A stretch of 12,904 nucleotides of DNA from Deltaproteobacteria bacterium (GTDB taxonomy: Bacteria > Desulfobacterota > UBA8473), in the NCBI GenBank assembly GCA_030643245.1, contig DAOWME010000063.1, positions 1 to 12,904 of the forward strand. The letters are read 5' to 3'. The notes under the pieces were generated by a model. It did not search any database and had not been told where the DNA came from. It was given only the letters and a program-made list of their open reading frames with translations. Numbering within the stretch: the stretch's first letter is position 1; each line of letters starts with the position of its first letter. The position numbers were made by a program, and so were the translations under genes. Shown here in pieces: positions 6,148 through 12,456 of this stretch.

Positions 6148-6297
6148 GCTCTATATGGATTCCAGGTTGGTGACTGTTTTTAACTTATTCTGAGGGTTTT
6201 CCACAAGAGGAAGATGGCACAAAGTACAAATAATCCAATAGGTTACATATAGGCATTTCAACTGATTGCAAAGGTTATATACGAGGAGGTTAATATC

Positions 6298-6816
6298 ATG
6301 AACGAAGTGGATCTCACAAAGCTCTCCAAAGAGGAACTCATAGATTTGGTAAAGGCATATTCGAGGCTTTTTCTCGCGCTCGACGGTTTCTGGTTTCTGG
6401 CTGTAGAAGAGAAACACGGGTACAAAGATGCGGTTGAAATCGACACAAAGGCGTGGGAGGGGTACTTCCCTTATGAAGCAAGGTTGCTTAGAAAGACTCT
6501 GGGGATAAAAGAGGAAGGTATCCCCGGTATCATTGAGACACTAAAACATTCTGCCTTTGTTCCGTGTATGGAACACGTGATAGACATGATATCAGAGCAC
6601 AGAGGAGTGATTTCCTTATACAAGTGTCCTTCCCTTGAGGCAATGGAGAAGGCGGGGAGAACGGAGTTTGTCTGTGAACCTGTCGGCACAACTGTTTTTC
6701 AGAAGTACGCTACGAGTATAGACCCCAGGGTAAAAGTGAAGTTTCTGGACGGTCCTCCCAGAAAATCTCCAGAGGATGTCAGTTGTAAATGGGAGTTTAC
6801 TTATGATGATGAATAA
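6298..6816 (+). CDS. DUF6125-like protein of unknown function
   Basis: A 172-residue soluble protein. The N-terminal half is helical, with the characteristic run LFLALDGFWFLAVEEKHGYKDAVEIDTKAWE (about 24-54). The second half carries four spaced Cys (90, 110, 126, 163) in the contexts FVPCMEH, YKCPSLEAMEKAG, FVCEPVG and VSCKWEF. This matches my memory of the DUF6125 family, whose C-terminal Cys pattern resembles the L-2-amino-thiazoline-4-carboxylate hydrolase-like group; function unknown. GAGGAGG precedes the ATG by about eight bases. It is separated from the radical-SAM operon by 165 bases in which I see no terminator or consensus promoter, so co-transcription is possible but unproven. The Cys pattern suggests metal binding or redox chemistry (inference). 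Confidence 0.7.
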   Translation: MNEVDLTKLSKEELIDLVKAYSRLFLALDGFWFLAVEEKHGYKDAVEIDTKAWEGYFPYEARLLRKTLGIKEEGIPGIIETLKHSAFVPCMEHVIDMISEHRGVISLYKCPSLEAMEKAGRTEFVCEPVGTTVFQKYATSIDPRVKVKFLDGPPRKSPEDVSCKWEFTYDDE

Positions 6817-6851
6817 GGTATGCTCTATTTGGAAAACCAATTGCTGAATAA

Positions 6852-7032
6852 GGGGCGAGGCCGAAATAACTTCCCCATTTGTACATCTCATCTTCAGGCC
6901 ATCTTTGACCGATCTTCAAATACAAAATCCTCGAAATAGGCAAAACTATTCCTGTGGTTTTGTATTTTCAGATCGAACAAATCTGACCTAAATCTGAGCG
7001 CCAACTTGAGGAAGTTATTCCGGCCTCGCCCC
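6852..7032 (-). repeat. Complete 181-bp palindromic element, copy B
   Basis: The ends are 23-bp inverted repeats (6852-6874 and 7010-7032, 22 of 23 matching), beginning GGGGCGAGGCCGAAATAAC, and TAA flanks both sides (6849-6851, 7033-7035) as a likely 3-bp target duplication. Inside, 6904-6930 pairs with 6956-6981 (stem ACAAAA/TTTTGT and CGATCT/AGATCG), and weaker pairing continues outward over 6887-6907 with 6978-6998, so nearly the whole element is one long imperfect hairpin. It encodes no protein. The four wobble-type mismatches are all A-C on the plus strand, that is G-U on the minus strand. Its right flank TAAGGGAC provides the ribosome binding site of proC. Confidence 0.88.
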
Positions 7033-7045
7033 TAAGGGACAGTAG

Positions 7046-7894
7046 ATGTTTGCTGATAAGAAAATCGGATTCATTGGGTCGGGGAATATGGCGGCGGCCA
7101 TTATCAAAGGGGTTATTCAGGCAGGGGTGATTTTGCCGGAAAATGTGGTATCATCGGACATATTGGAGGATAGGAGAAGGTTACTAAGTGATTCTCACGG
7201 TATTGCTACCACTCCTGACAATATTGATCTCACATCTCGGTCGGACATAGTGGTATTGGCAGTGAAGCCCCAGAGTGTAGGACCTGTATTGAAAGAGATA
7301 GCCGCGGCTGTTGACAAGTCTAAGCTTATAGTATCGATTGCCGCAGGCGTGACGTTGGAGGATATAGAGAGCAGGCTCAGTACCGGTAGCCGGGCGGTCA
7401 GGGTTATGCCAAATACGCCGGCGCTGATTGGTGAAGGGGTAACTGCCATTTCACCGGGATCAAACGCTACAAAAAAGGACCTGAATGTTGCCGGAAAGAT
7501 ATTTGACGCTGTTGGCCAGACCGTAATGGTCGAAGAGAAACACATGGATGCAGCAACAGGGCTCAGCGGGAGCGGCCCGGCCTATGTTTTCTTAATGATC
7601 GATGCCCTTATTGATGGCGGGGTAAAGGTTGGTTTGGATAGGGATACCGCCCGAACCATGGCAGTGCAAACGGTCTTTGGATCCGCAAAGATGCTCCTTG
7701 AGACCGGAGAACACCCCGCCATACTGAAGGACAGGGTCACTTCCCCTGGAGGTACGACTATTACGGGTCTGCACGTTATGGAGGCAGGAAATATCAGGGG
7801 CGTTATAATTGATGCTGTTGAGGCTGCCACCAACAGGTCAAGGGAGTTGGGGGCCTTATCCGTTATCAAACAAAGAGAGCCCTTGGAGGTATGA
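7046..7894 (+). CDS. proC: Pyrroline-5-carboxylate reductase
   Basis: Catalyses the last step of proline synthesis, the NAD(P)H-dependent reduction of 1-pyrroline-5-carboxylate to L-proline, in the cytoplasm. The 282-residue protein has the N-terminal dinucleotide-binding motif IGFIGSGNMA (7-16), the AVKPQ turn (72-76), VMPNTPALIGEGVTAI (120-135), and the C-terminal dimerisation domain with GLSGSGPAYVF (172-182) and the family signature DRVTSPGGTTITGL (229-242). The length is normal and no key residue is missing. AAGGGA, eight bases upstream of ATG 7046, lies immediately beyond the right end of palindromic copy B, so the element has separated proC from any older upstream promoter. It begins a tight four-gene run with fxsA, maf and yggS; the gap to fxsA is six bases. 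Confidence 0.97.
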   Translation: MFADKKIGFIGSGNMAAAIIKGVIQAGVILPENVVSSDILEDRRRLLSDSHGIATTPDNIDLTSRSDIVVLAVKPQSVGPVLKEIAAAVDKSKLIVSIAAGVTLEDIESRLSTGSRAVRVMPNTPALIGEGVTAISPGSNATKKDLNVAGKIFDAVGQTVMVEEKHMDAATGLSGSGPAYVFLMIDALIDGGVKVGLDRDTARTMAVQTVFGSAKMLLETGEHPAILKDRVTSPGGTTITGLHVMEAGNIRGVIIDAVEAATNRSRELGALSVIKQREPLEV

Positions 7895-7900
7895 GGGACC

Positions 7901-8299
7901 ATGTTATTGAAGCTTTTTCTAGCCTTTACCTTAATCCCATTTCTGGAACTATATCTCCTGATAAAGATAGGAAGTCACCTGGGGGCTTTCACTACGATCT
8001 TTATAGTTCTCGCTACGGGATTCTGGGGCGCTTATCTTGCAAAGCTTGAGGGCATCAAGACTATGACAAAGGTAAGGGCCGTCTTGAACCAGGGCGGACT
8101 ACCTGCAGAGGAGATGCTCGACGCTATGCTTATCTTTGTTGCCGGAATCATCTTGCTTACGCCAGGATTTCTCACAGATATTGCGGGCATAATCATCTTG
8201 ATACCGAAGACAAGATTCTACTTCAAGCGCTGGTTAAGGCACAAGTTCGACCAATGGACTTCAGGAAACAAGACAATTATCGTCAGAAGAGACCTATGA
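7901..8299 (+). CDS. fxsA: FxsA family membrane protein
   Basis: A 132-residue inner-membrane protein of the FxsA family; in E. coli, excess FxsA suppresses F-plasmid exclusion of phage T7, but its normal role is unknown. Hydrophobic segments lie at about 1-22, 27-46 and 75-102. Family hallmarks are visible: IPFLELYLLIKIGSHLG (12-28), the ATGFWGAYLAK segment (38-48), and LLTPGFLTDIAGIIILIP (85-102). A basic tail (RWLRHKF) follows, presumably cytoplasmic. The start ATG at 7901 has GAGGGA about two bases upstream, overlapping the proC stop. The stop overlaps the maf start as ATGA, so translation is probably coupled. Confidence 0.93.
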   Translation: MLLKLFLAFTLIPFLELYLLIKIGSHLGAFTTIFIVLATGFWGAYLAKLEGIKTMTKVRAVLNQGGLPAEEMLDAMLIFVAGIILLTPGFLTDIAGIIILIPKTRFYFKRWLRHKFDQWTSGNKTIIVRRDL

Positions 8300-8913
8300 T
8301 TCCAAAAACTTCCGAACTGACAGGGAACAAGATAGTCCTGGCATCATCTTCGCCAAGACGGAAGGAATTACTCAGGCAGATTGGACTCCGGTTTGAAGTC
8401 ATACCGAGCAAGATAGAGGAGAGTTCCAGAGACGGGGAGCAACCTGTGGAATATGTGCTGCGCCTTGCCGAGGAGAAGGCCATAGATGTTGCGAATAATT
8501 TGAAGTGTTCCTGGATAATCGGAGCTGATACTATCGTTGTGCTCGACGGTGAGGTTCTGGGCAAACCTACCAAAGAAGATGCCTGTGAGATGCTCCAGAA
8601 GCTCAGCGGCAAAGAGCACAAGGTAATAACCGGTTTCTGTATCTTCGAAACCGATACGAAAGCGTGTATAAAAGACTACGTGGAAACAAGGGTGAGATTC
8701 AAGGAACTGAGCGAAGAGGAAATAACGGGTTATACCAAAACCGAAGAGCCGTTTGACAAAGCCGGTGGCTATGCAATTCAGGGGATGGGTTCTTTCATGG
8801 TCAAAGAGATAAAAGGTTCGTATACAAATGTGGTGGGTCTCCCCGTATGCGAATTGGTAGAGGTCCTACAACGGTTGGGAGCAATAACGCTCTTTAATGA
8901 TGGTGCAAGATAA
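8296..8913 (+). CDS. maf: Maf-family nucleoside triphosphate pyrophosphatase
   Basis: Hydrolyses non-canonical or excess nucleoside triphosphates to monophosphate and pyrophosphate; the YhdE-type subgroup acts on dTTP and UTP. The 205-residue protein shows the phosphate-binding LASSSPRRKELL (15-26), GADTIVVLDGEVLGKP (76-91), LSGKEHKVITG (103-113), the catalytic DKAGGYAIQG (154-163) and GSYTNVVGLPV (174-184). The GAD-T and KAGGYAIQ pattern suggests the YhdE-like specificity (inference). The start ATG 8296 overlaps the fxsA stop by four bases and has AGAAGA upstream; a longer frame back to 8254 lies inside fxsA and adds no conserved residues. The last residues (ITLFNDGAR) are not conserved, and the stop codon falls in a repeat-like motif. 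Confidence 0.95.
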   Translation: MIPKTSELTGNKIVLASSSPRRKELLRQIGLRFEVIPSKIEESSRDGEQPVEYVLRLAEEKAIDVANNLKCSWIIGADTIVVLDGEVLGKPTKEDACEMLQKLSGKEHKVITGFCIFETDTKACIKDYVETRVRFKELSEEEITGYTKTEEPFDKAGGYAIQGMGSFMVKEIKGSYTNVVGLPVCELVEVLQRLGAITLFNDGAR

Positions 8914-8928
8914 GGGACGTGGCCGAAA
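8911..8928. repeat. Element-end motif at the maf/yggS junction
   Basis: TAAGGGACGTGGCCGAAA matches the outer end of truncated copy D (read on its own strand) at 17 of 18 bases and that of copy B at 16 of 18. It supplies the maf stop codon and an AAGGGA ribosome binding site. No matching second arm is nearby, so it looks like a solitary end left by decay, though chance similarity to a stop codon plus ribosome binding site is possible. Confidence 0.45.
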
Positions 8929-8930
8929 AG

Positions 8931-9620
8931 ATGCCGAAGGTCAGCGATAACCTGCTATTGGTAAAAGAAAGGATTGAGAGAGCTGCCCTTAAAGCCGGCA
9001 GAGACTCCTCTGAGATAAAACTGGTAGCTGTTTCGAAAAAAATAGGGGTTGAAAAGATCAAGGATGCTGTGTCGGCCGGAGCGACACTTCTGGGCGAGAA
9101 TTATGTGCAGGAGGCAAAGAAAAAGATTGGGGAGATTGGCCGTTCAGTGGAGTGGCATATGATTGGTAGGCTGCAGACAAATAAGGTAAAAGACGCTATC
9201 AATCTGTTCGATATGATTCAATCAGTGGATAGGATAGGTCTGGCAGAAGAGATCAACAAGCGAGCGAAGCGACAGAACAAGAGGATAAGGGTCTTGATTG
9301 AGGTGAATATCTCCGGAGAGGCCACAAAATCCGGGATAGAAAGAGAGAAGGTCATTTCCCTTGTCTCGGAAATTGCCGGTTTTACAAACATAGAGGTAGA
9401 AGGCCTTATGACCATGCCTCCTTATTGCACAGATCCCCAGGACGCCCGTCCTTACTTCAAGCTACTGAGAGAATTGAGAGAGGAAATTGAGCGTCAAAGG
9501 TTTGCAAATGTCTCCATGAAAGAGCTATCCATGGGGATGTCCAATGACTTTGAGGTAGCTATTGAGGAGGGCGCAACCATAGTCAGGGTGGGGACAGCAA
9601 TATTCGGAGCAAGAGGGTGA
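8931..9620 (+). CDS. yggS: YggS/PLPBP family pyridoxal-phosphate homeostasis protein
   Basis: A single-domain PLP-binding protein (fold-type III TIM barrel) without known enzyme activity, which keeps free PLP and amino-acid pools in balance. The 229-residue product shows the PLP lysine in KLVAVSKK (Lys36), LLGENYVQEA (54-63), EWHMIGRLQTNK (75-86), VNISGEATKSGI, EGLMTMPP, and the phosphate-binding LSMGMSNDFEVAIEEGAT (199-216) with VRVGTAIFG (219-227). ATG 8931 is preferred because homologues start a few residues before the DNL helix; a GTG at 8919 would add four residues but sits only one base after the AAGGGA sequence and inside the repeat-like motif. Pairing with proC is a widespread arrangement. 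It ends the plus-strand cluster and converges on the ferredoxin gene. Confidence 0.95.
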   Translation: MPKVSDNLLLVKERIERAALKAGRDSSEIKLVAVSKKIGVEKIKDAVSAGATLLGENYVQEAKKKIGEIGRSVEWHMIGRLQTNKVKDAINLFDMIQSVDRIGLAEEINKRAKRQNKRIRVLIEVNISGEATKSGIEREKVISLVSEIAGFTNIEVEGLMTMPPYCTDPQDARPYFKLLRELREEIERQRFANVSMKELSMGMSNDFEVAIEEGATIVRVGTAIFGARG

Positions 9621-9661
9621 CAGCCCCCCCCCATAAACGAGTCTATACTAGGGGTCTGTCA
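9618..9661 (+). terminator. Hairpin with C9 tract after yggS
   Basis: TGACAG followed by nine C (9618-9632) can pair with GGGGTCTGTCA (9651-9661); the yggS stop codon is the first triplet of the stem. It sits between convergent genes, where a terminator is expected, but no T-tract follows. The right half is the outer arm of palindromic copy C, so the pairing is with the element's own end. The C9 run is a likely slippage site. Confidence 0.4.
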
Positions 9662-9834
9662 TGGAATATTTATCACATCTGTGCATCTCATCTTCAAGCC
9701 ATCTTTGCACGATCCTCAAACACAAAATCCTCGAAATAGGTTCAACTTTTCCTCCGGTTTTGCATTTTAGGATCGTACAAATCCGACCTAAACCTGAGCG
9801 CCCATATGCAAAACACTTATTCCATGACAGACCC
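9652..9834 (-). repeat. Complete 183-bp palindromic element, copy C
   Basis: Perfect 17-bp inverted ends, GGGTCTGTCATGGAATA at 9652-9668 and its complement at 9818-9834, enclose a core (about 9676-9803) that is roughly 85% identical by eye to copy B and at the same spacing. The outer arms differ from copy B but match each other. The central stem is 9704-9730 with 9755-9781. The T6915-A6970 pair of copy B is C9715-G9770 here. Seven mismatches are A-C on the plus strand and none is G-T. Flanking triplets are TAG and TAA, so only TA is shared. The right arm lies inside the end of the minus-strand ferredoxin gene. Confidence 0.85.
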
Positions 9835-10830
9835 TAACCTCATTGTTAGTGCCTCAGAGGGGCACCCAACCACACATACCCCACAGCCGAAGCATTTTTC
9901 CAGTTCAATAACCGGTTTTGGTTCGTCCCCGGTCGAAGCAGCTCTCATCTCTATGGCCCCAAAGGGACATTTCTCCACGCAGTCACCGCAATCGGTGCAA
10001 AAATATTGATCGATGCTGGCTCGATAACGACTTTTTTCCAACGCCTTGTCCATGCCACCGTATTTAAGGCAAGGGTCAAGAAGAGCACAACAATCAGGAC
10101 AACAGTTACATATCACCGCAAGGTCTGGTGTAACACGAGGCTGCACATGAACCAGCCCTCTCTCTTCAACCGAATCATTGATTGCCAGTGCCTCTTCAAC
10201 TGAAACCATCCTACCCGCTCCCCTATCAACGGCATATTCGGCCCACTTGTTAAACTGCATGCAGACATCTAGGGGAGCATCACATCTTTGCAGCGATCTA
10301 CGGCAGGAACAGGGGACTACTGCTATACATTCAGCGCCTTGTATTATCTCCTTCATGTTTTCCTCGGGGAGCATATCTGAGGATGGGACTTGAGATATCT
10401 CTTGAACCGATTCCCAGGCCGGTATAACTGCACACATAGGATGTTTTAAGGTCTTCCACTGCTCAGCCAGTGCCTGGCACCACTCCCTCTCATAAAATTC
10501 CTTCCACAGGTTGAGTAGCTCTTGATCAATGTACTTATCGGAGCTGGCTAAGGAAGCATCGTGGAGCTGAGTTACCTCACGAGCCAATTGCGGCCCCCTC
10601 TTTGTAGACACCACCACCCCTCTCTCGAGAAATTCGCGAAGCTTCTTCTTCACTTCCTCTTCATCAAAGTTTACTTTTTTCGCTAAATCACGGGGTTCCC
10701 CTGGCAGTTCAAGCAGCAAAATACCCTCCTCCTCTGTTACCATCTTCTCCAATATTCGAAGGAGATATTCCGAGGGGGGATAATGCAATTTTTCAGCCAG
10801 CTTAACATAAATCTCTCTCTTCTCTGTCAT
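9817..10830 (-). CDS. 4Fe-4S dicluster ferredoxin protein with N-terminal helix-turn-helix-like domain
   Basis: A 337-residue soluble iron-sulfur protein. Residues 1-85 look like a winged-helix region (LLLELPGEPRDLAKKV, then EEEVKKKLREFLERGVVV). The middle has a Cys-rich section: PCSCRRSLQRC (173-183), Cys190, and ICNCCPDCC (240-248) with Cys254. The C-terminus has two classical [4Fe-4S] motifs, CTDCGDCVEKCP (278-289) and CFGCGVCVVGCP (313-324). Proteins of this build are common beside acyl-CoA and electron-transfer genes in anaerobes and probably carry electrons; no substrate can be named. It starts one base after the stop of the acyl-CoA synthetase alpha gene, so the two form an operon. The last five codons (GSVME) and the stop are encoded by the arm of palindromic copy C, so the original C-terminus has been replaced. 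Confidence 0.87.
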   Translation of the reverse strand: MTEKREIYVKLAEKLHYPPSEYLLRILEKMVTEEEGILLLELPGEPRDLAKKVNFDEEEVKKKLREFLERGVVVSTKRGPQLAREVTQLHDASLASSDKYIDQELLNLWKEFYEREWCQALAEQWKTLKHPMCAVIPAWESVQEISQVPSSDMLPEENMKEIIQGAECIAVVPCSCRRSLQRCDAPLDVCMQFNKWAEYAVDRGAGRMVSVEEALAINDSVEERGLVHVQPRVTPDLAVICNCCPDCCALLDPCLKYGGMDKALEKSRYRASIDQYFCTDCGDCVEKCPFGAIEMRAASTGDEPKPVIELEKCFGCGVCVVGCPSEALTMRLGSVME

Positions 10831-10831
10831 A

Positions 10832-12202
10832 TCACATCTCCAGATATTGCTGATATTCTACTAATTTTGAATATGCGTCAATAGCCCTTTTTACATCGTG
10901 GTATAGGGGAACATTGTTCTCACGGAGCAGTTGAACCGCCTCGGAATCCTCATTTAACGCAAAAGACACCGCAAAGATGACTTTGCTGCGGGACAACTCT
11001 ATCATTTTCTGAGATACCTTTGCAACTTCCTTTTCATCCCAAATCCTGGCGAAATAAGCCCCAAACCCACCCAGAATTATTAACCCGTCTACCTCCTTCC
11101 ATCTCCCCAGTATATCCAAGATTTTTTCCATACGAGTGAAGCCGGATGCCATCACCGTGTCTATGGGATTTTTCTTGTTCCAGTATGGAGGGAGTAATCT
11201 GTCCAGTTGCGAAGCTATTTCGGCGGGGAGCTTTGGTAGTTCTAACCCCGCTCTTTCGCTGGCGTCCGCCGCAATCACTCCCCACCCTCCTCCGCGACTC
11301 AAGACTGCTATCCGCCTGCTTTTGGGATAGAGATCGCAGTTGAAGGCAAGGGCGAAGTCATGCAAGTCCTCAATTGTTTCCGCCTTAATGATCCCGGATT
11401 GCCTAAGCGCAGCACTGTAAATTTGCGTCGAACCTGCAAGCGCCCCGGTATGTGATTGAACCACGTCCGCGCCTGTTTCTGTCTCGCCTCCCTTAAAAAG
11501 GATCATAGGTTTCTCAAGGGTAGTTCTCTTTGCAGTTTCTAAGAACTTCCTTGCATCAACAAGCCCTTCGATGTATGATAAAATGATTTTTGTATTCCGG
11601 TCCCATCTGAGATATTCAATGTAATCTTCAATATGCAAATCTGCTTCATTGCCGCTACTGACGAATATGTTAAATCCCATACCCAACTCGTTTCCTCTAT
11701 AGAGCGTCTGTGATCCTATATTTCCACTCTGGGAAACAAGAGATATTTTCCCCGGCCTTATTGCCATTTCCGGCATCATGGCGTGTAAATGAGACGAAGA
11801 ACAGAATATTCCAACAGAATTAGGACCCACAAAACGTAACCCCCCTCTTCTTGCCGCAAACGCCAGCTCTTTTTCTCTCTTCTTCCCTGCTTCGTTCAAT
11901 TCCCCAAATCCGGACGAAAAGATAAACGCCGTTCTAACGTTACCCTGGACGCATTCCTCCAAAGTCTCTAAAACATTTTTTGCTGGTGTAGCGATTACAG
12001 CGAGATCGATCTCTCCCAAACCCAATATTGAGGGAAAAGCTTTAAATCCCATAATCTTGTCTGTCTTGGGGTTAATTGGATAGATACTGCCCTTATACCC
12101 TCCCTCAATAACATTTTTGAGAACCACGGAGCCCAACTTGGTGACATCTTTGGAAGCGCCAATCACCGCAACTGACCTGGGCTTAAATAGATGATCGAGC
12201 AT
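10832..12202 (-). CDS. Acyl-CoA synthetase (NDP-forming), alpha subunit
   Basis: The 456-residue protein matches the alpha subunit of ADP-forming acetyl/acyl-CoA synthetases, which conserve the energy of an acyl-CoA thioester as ATP through a phosphohistidine. The CoA-binding Rossmann domain is at the N-terminus (SVAVIGASKD, 10-19; YPINPKTDKI, 41-50). FVGPNSVGIF and LVSQSGNIGS (124-133, 155-164) follow, then the catalytic loop VVQSHTGALAGS (247-258) with the phosphorylated His251. A third CoA-ligase domain begins near 297 (AVLSRGGGWGVIAADA). The ATP-grasp beta subunit is neither fused nor in the window, so it must be encoded elsewhere. The ATG has GGAGG upstream (AAGGAGGACGTCACC). It is the first gene of the operon with the ferredoxin protein. 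The likely substrate is an acetate, aromatic or branched-chain acyl-CoA formed in anaerobic metabolism. Confidence 0.92.
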   Translation of the reverse strand: MLDHLFKPRSVAVIGASKDVTKLGSVVLKNVIEGGYKGSIYPINPKTDKIMGFKAFPSILGLGEIDLAVIATPAKNVLETLEECVQGNVRTAFIFSSGFGELNEAGKKREKELAFAARRGGLRFVGPNSVGIFCSSSHLHAMMPEMAIRPGKISLVSQSGNIGSQTLYRGNELGMGFNIFVSSGNEADLHIEDYIEYLRWDRNTKIILSYIEGLVDARKFLETAKRTTLEKPMILFKGGETETGADVVQSHTGALAGSTQIYSAALRQSGIIKAETIEDLHDFALAFNCDLYPKSRRIAVLSRGGGWGVIAADASERAGLELPKLPAEIASQLDRLLPPYWNKKNPIDTVMASGFTRMEKILDILGRWKEVDGLIILGGFGAYFARIWDEKEVAKVSQKMIELSRSKVIFAVSFALNEDSEAVQLLRENNVPLYHDVKRAIDAYSKLVEYQQYLEM

Positions 12203-12454
12203 GGTGACGTCCTCCTTATGCGGATAAATGCTAGTTCCCGGAAAGCCTGGTTATGTCCCACTGGTTTTTGAGAAGTTGGAGCATCTTTCATTTCTCGGTT
12301 TAAGCTTTTCAAGGATGCGAGTGCCAGGAGACAAGTTTATGGGGTGGTTAGAATCACACGTTACATGGCTTTTCAGTGTCAGGTGTCAGGAGAAGGGGGA
12401 AAGAAGAGGAAAGAGGTACGTCCATAAGAAACTAAGAAAGTTATTTAATTAACT
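12203..12454. other. Gene-free stretch upstream of the acyl-CoA synthetase gene
   Basis: This should hold the promoter of the minus-strand operon, but I find no convincing -35/-10 pair. A plus-strand frame of 74 codons (12228-12452) shows no domain, repeat pattern or ribosome binding site and is probably spurious. A purine-rich run (12390-12415) and the hairpin at 12437-12456 are the only structured parts. Confidence 0.4.
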
Positions 12455-12456
12455 TT
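12437..12456. terminator. Possible terminator hairpin
   Basis: AAAGTTA (12437-12443) pairs with TAACTTT (12450-12456) around a six-base loop. On the plus strand it is followed by ATTTGTCTCTTTTT, a T-rich tail. The stem is A+T-rich and weak, and no plus-strand gene precedes it closely. It overlaps the end of the transposase relic on the minus strand. Confidence 0.3.

Noticed and set aside
6151..6417. 88-codon minus-strand frame around the start of the DUF6125-like gene
   Set aside because: Antisense to a gene with a clear ribosome binding site and family resemblance.
6849..7035. CRISPR repeat or riboswitch as explanation for the palindromic elements
   Set aside because: Copies are dispersed and kilobases apart, with no spacers, and they lie at 3' ends, before proC or inside a transposase rather than consistently in 5' leaders; no known aptamer motif is recognised.
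12228..12452. 74-codon plus-strand frame upstream of the acyl-CoA synthetase gene
   Set aside because: No domain, no ribosome binding site, unusual composition; likely chance.
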